Positions 63,308-64,000 of a DNA stretch of 64,000 nucleotides are shown here, one piece after another (within the stretch, counting starts at the first letter, position 1; the number at the start of each line of letters is the position of its first letter). The translations under genes were made by a program, and so were the position numbers. Under the pieces are notes generated by a model. It did no database searches. It was not told the DNA's origin and saw nothing but the letters and a program-made list of their open reading frames with translations. The DNA lies in assembly GCA_035048815.1 (NCBI GenBank), contig JAUCBN010000062.1, forward strand, positions 1,064,001-1,128,000, read 5' to 3'. This DNA comes from Abelmoschus esculentus (taxonomy: Eukaryota; Streptophyta; Magnoliopsida; Malvales; Malvaceae).

Positions 63308-64000
63308 CATCATACACATATTTTCCCACCAAAGGTTGCCACCTTCTTGCACTTGTTATGTTTCTTATTTCCCATTTCAGGATAACAAAAAAGGGTTGAA
63401 AAAGTCTCATATTTTCAGGTTTGTTTCTGTAAATATCGAACTATCGAACGTGTCGTGTTTGCTTCTTCCATGAACACAGAGGTTTCTCAAATATCCTCCT
63501 GTGAGTTCGGGTGAGAGTTTTGAATACCATTTTGTTCTTTAGCCATTTGCCTCCATTCATTGTTTCAATACAGTTTTGTTTTCTGGGTTAATGTTTATGA
63601 ATATAAACTCAATTGATCTGAAATGTTGATATTTTCTAGTATGATAATAGATTTTATCTCAAGGTTAAATCATGAATTTTATCCCCCTTCTTTACATAAA
63701 TTAAGAAAGTAATCTTTGTATTTTAATTTATCAGATTTTGATCCTTTTCTTACCTTATGGAAACTCAGAAATTTGCCTTATGAGTTGTTTAAGTTCATGC
63801 GCTTATCGGAGTGAAGTCAGAGATTTTATTGGGGGACATAAGTAAATTATAATTTTTTAAAGGATTAAAATATATATTTTGACATTGTTACACCTTATAG
63901 TTTTATAAATTTTAAAAGGACTAAATTAAAAACTCATCATTTATGGGGTGTAAGAATGCTATTTTACCATTTCAAGCTTAAAAGCTTAAAATTTAAAGGA
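63308..64000. other. Exportin-T 3' UTR and flank
   Basis: The first few hundred bases are the likely 3' UTR. From about 63,820 the sequence resembles a dispersed A/T-rich repeat (ATTGGGGGACATAAGTAAATT and onward). No gene is visible up to the end of the window. Confidence 0.5.

Overview
This is a plant nuclear genome segment. Its genes are split by short GT-AG introns, its intergenic DNA is very A/T-rich, and it is littered with small non-autonomous transposons. The proteins are eudicot-type. The style of the sequence is compatible with Malvaceae (for example cotton), but I cannot prove the species from the sequence alone. I rebuilt exon chains by hand from splice sites and reading-frame continuity. 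In every intact multi-exon gene below, the exon lengths sum to a whole number of codons.

Layout, left to right: (1) 717-6347 (+), full-size ABCB (P-glycoprotein-type) transporter with a long His-rich N-terminal extension; (2) 8757-10635 (+), DUF936 family protein; (3) 11470-13833 (-), Alfin1-like PHD-finger protein; (4) 15281-16994 (-), NF-YA transcription factor subunit with a miR169-like site in its 3' UTR; (5) 21733-26439 (+), GBF-interacting protein 1-like (DUF1296); (6) 27970-29126 (+), BIG GRAIN 1-like gene with an apparent single-base frameshift; (7) 34137-39354 (-), TRF-like Myb/telobox protein; (8) 43212-44330 (-), growth-regulating factor (QLQ + WRC) with a miR396-like site; (9) 46269-47132 (+), decayed GRAS gene fragment; (10) 47757-49144 (+), TAF9; (11) 50212-53052 (-), plastid RelA/SpoT homologue of the RSH2/RSH3 type; (12) 57887-63307 (+), exportin-T (PAUSED).

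The genes do not form an operon or a biosynthetic cluster. They are ordinary, independently regulated plant genes for transport, chromatin and transcription, growth control, plastid stringent response and tRNA export. The notable material lies between and around them: several MITE families with readable target-site duplications, a hAT-like family in three copies, a tRNA-derived SINE-like pair, three local tandem duplications, a frameshifted gene and a GRAS pseudogene. I found no evidence for a novel multi-gene system.
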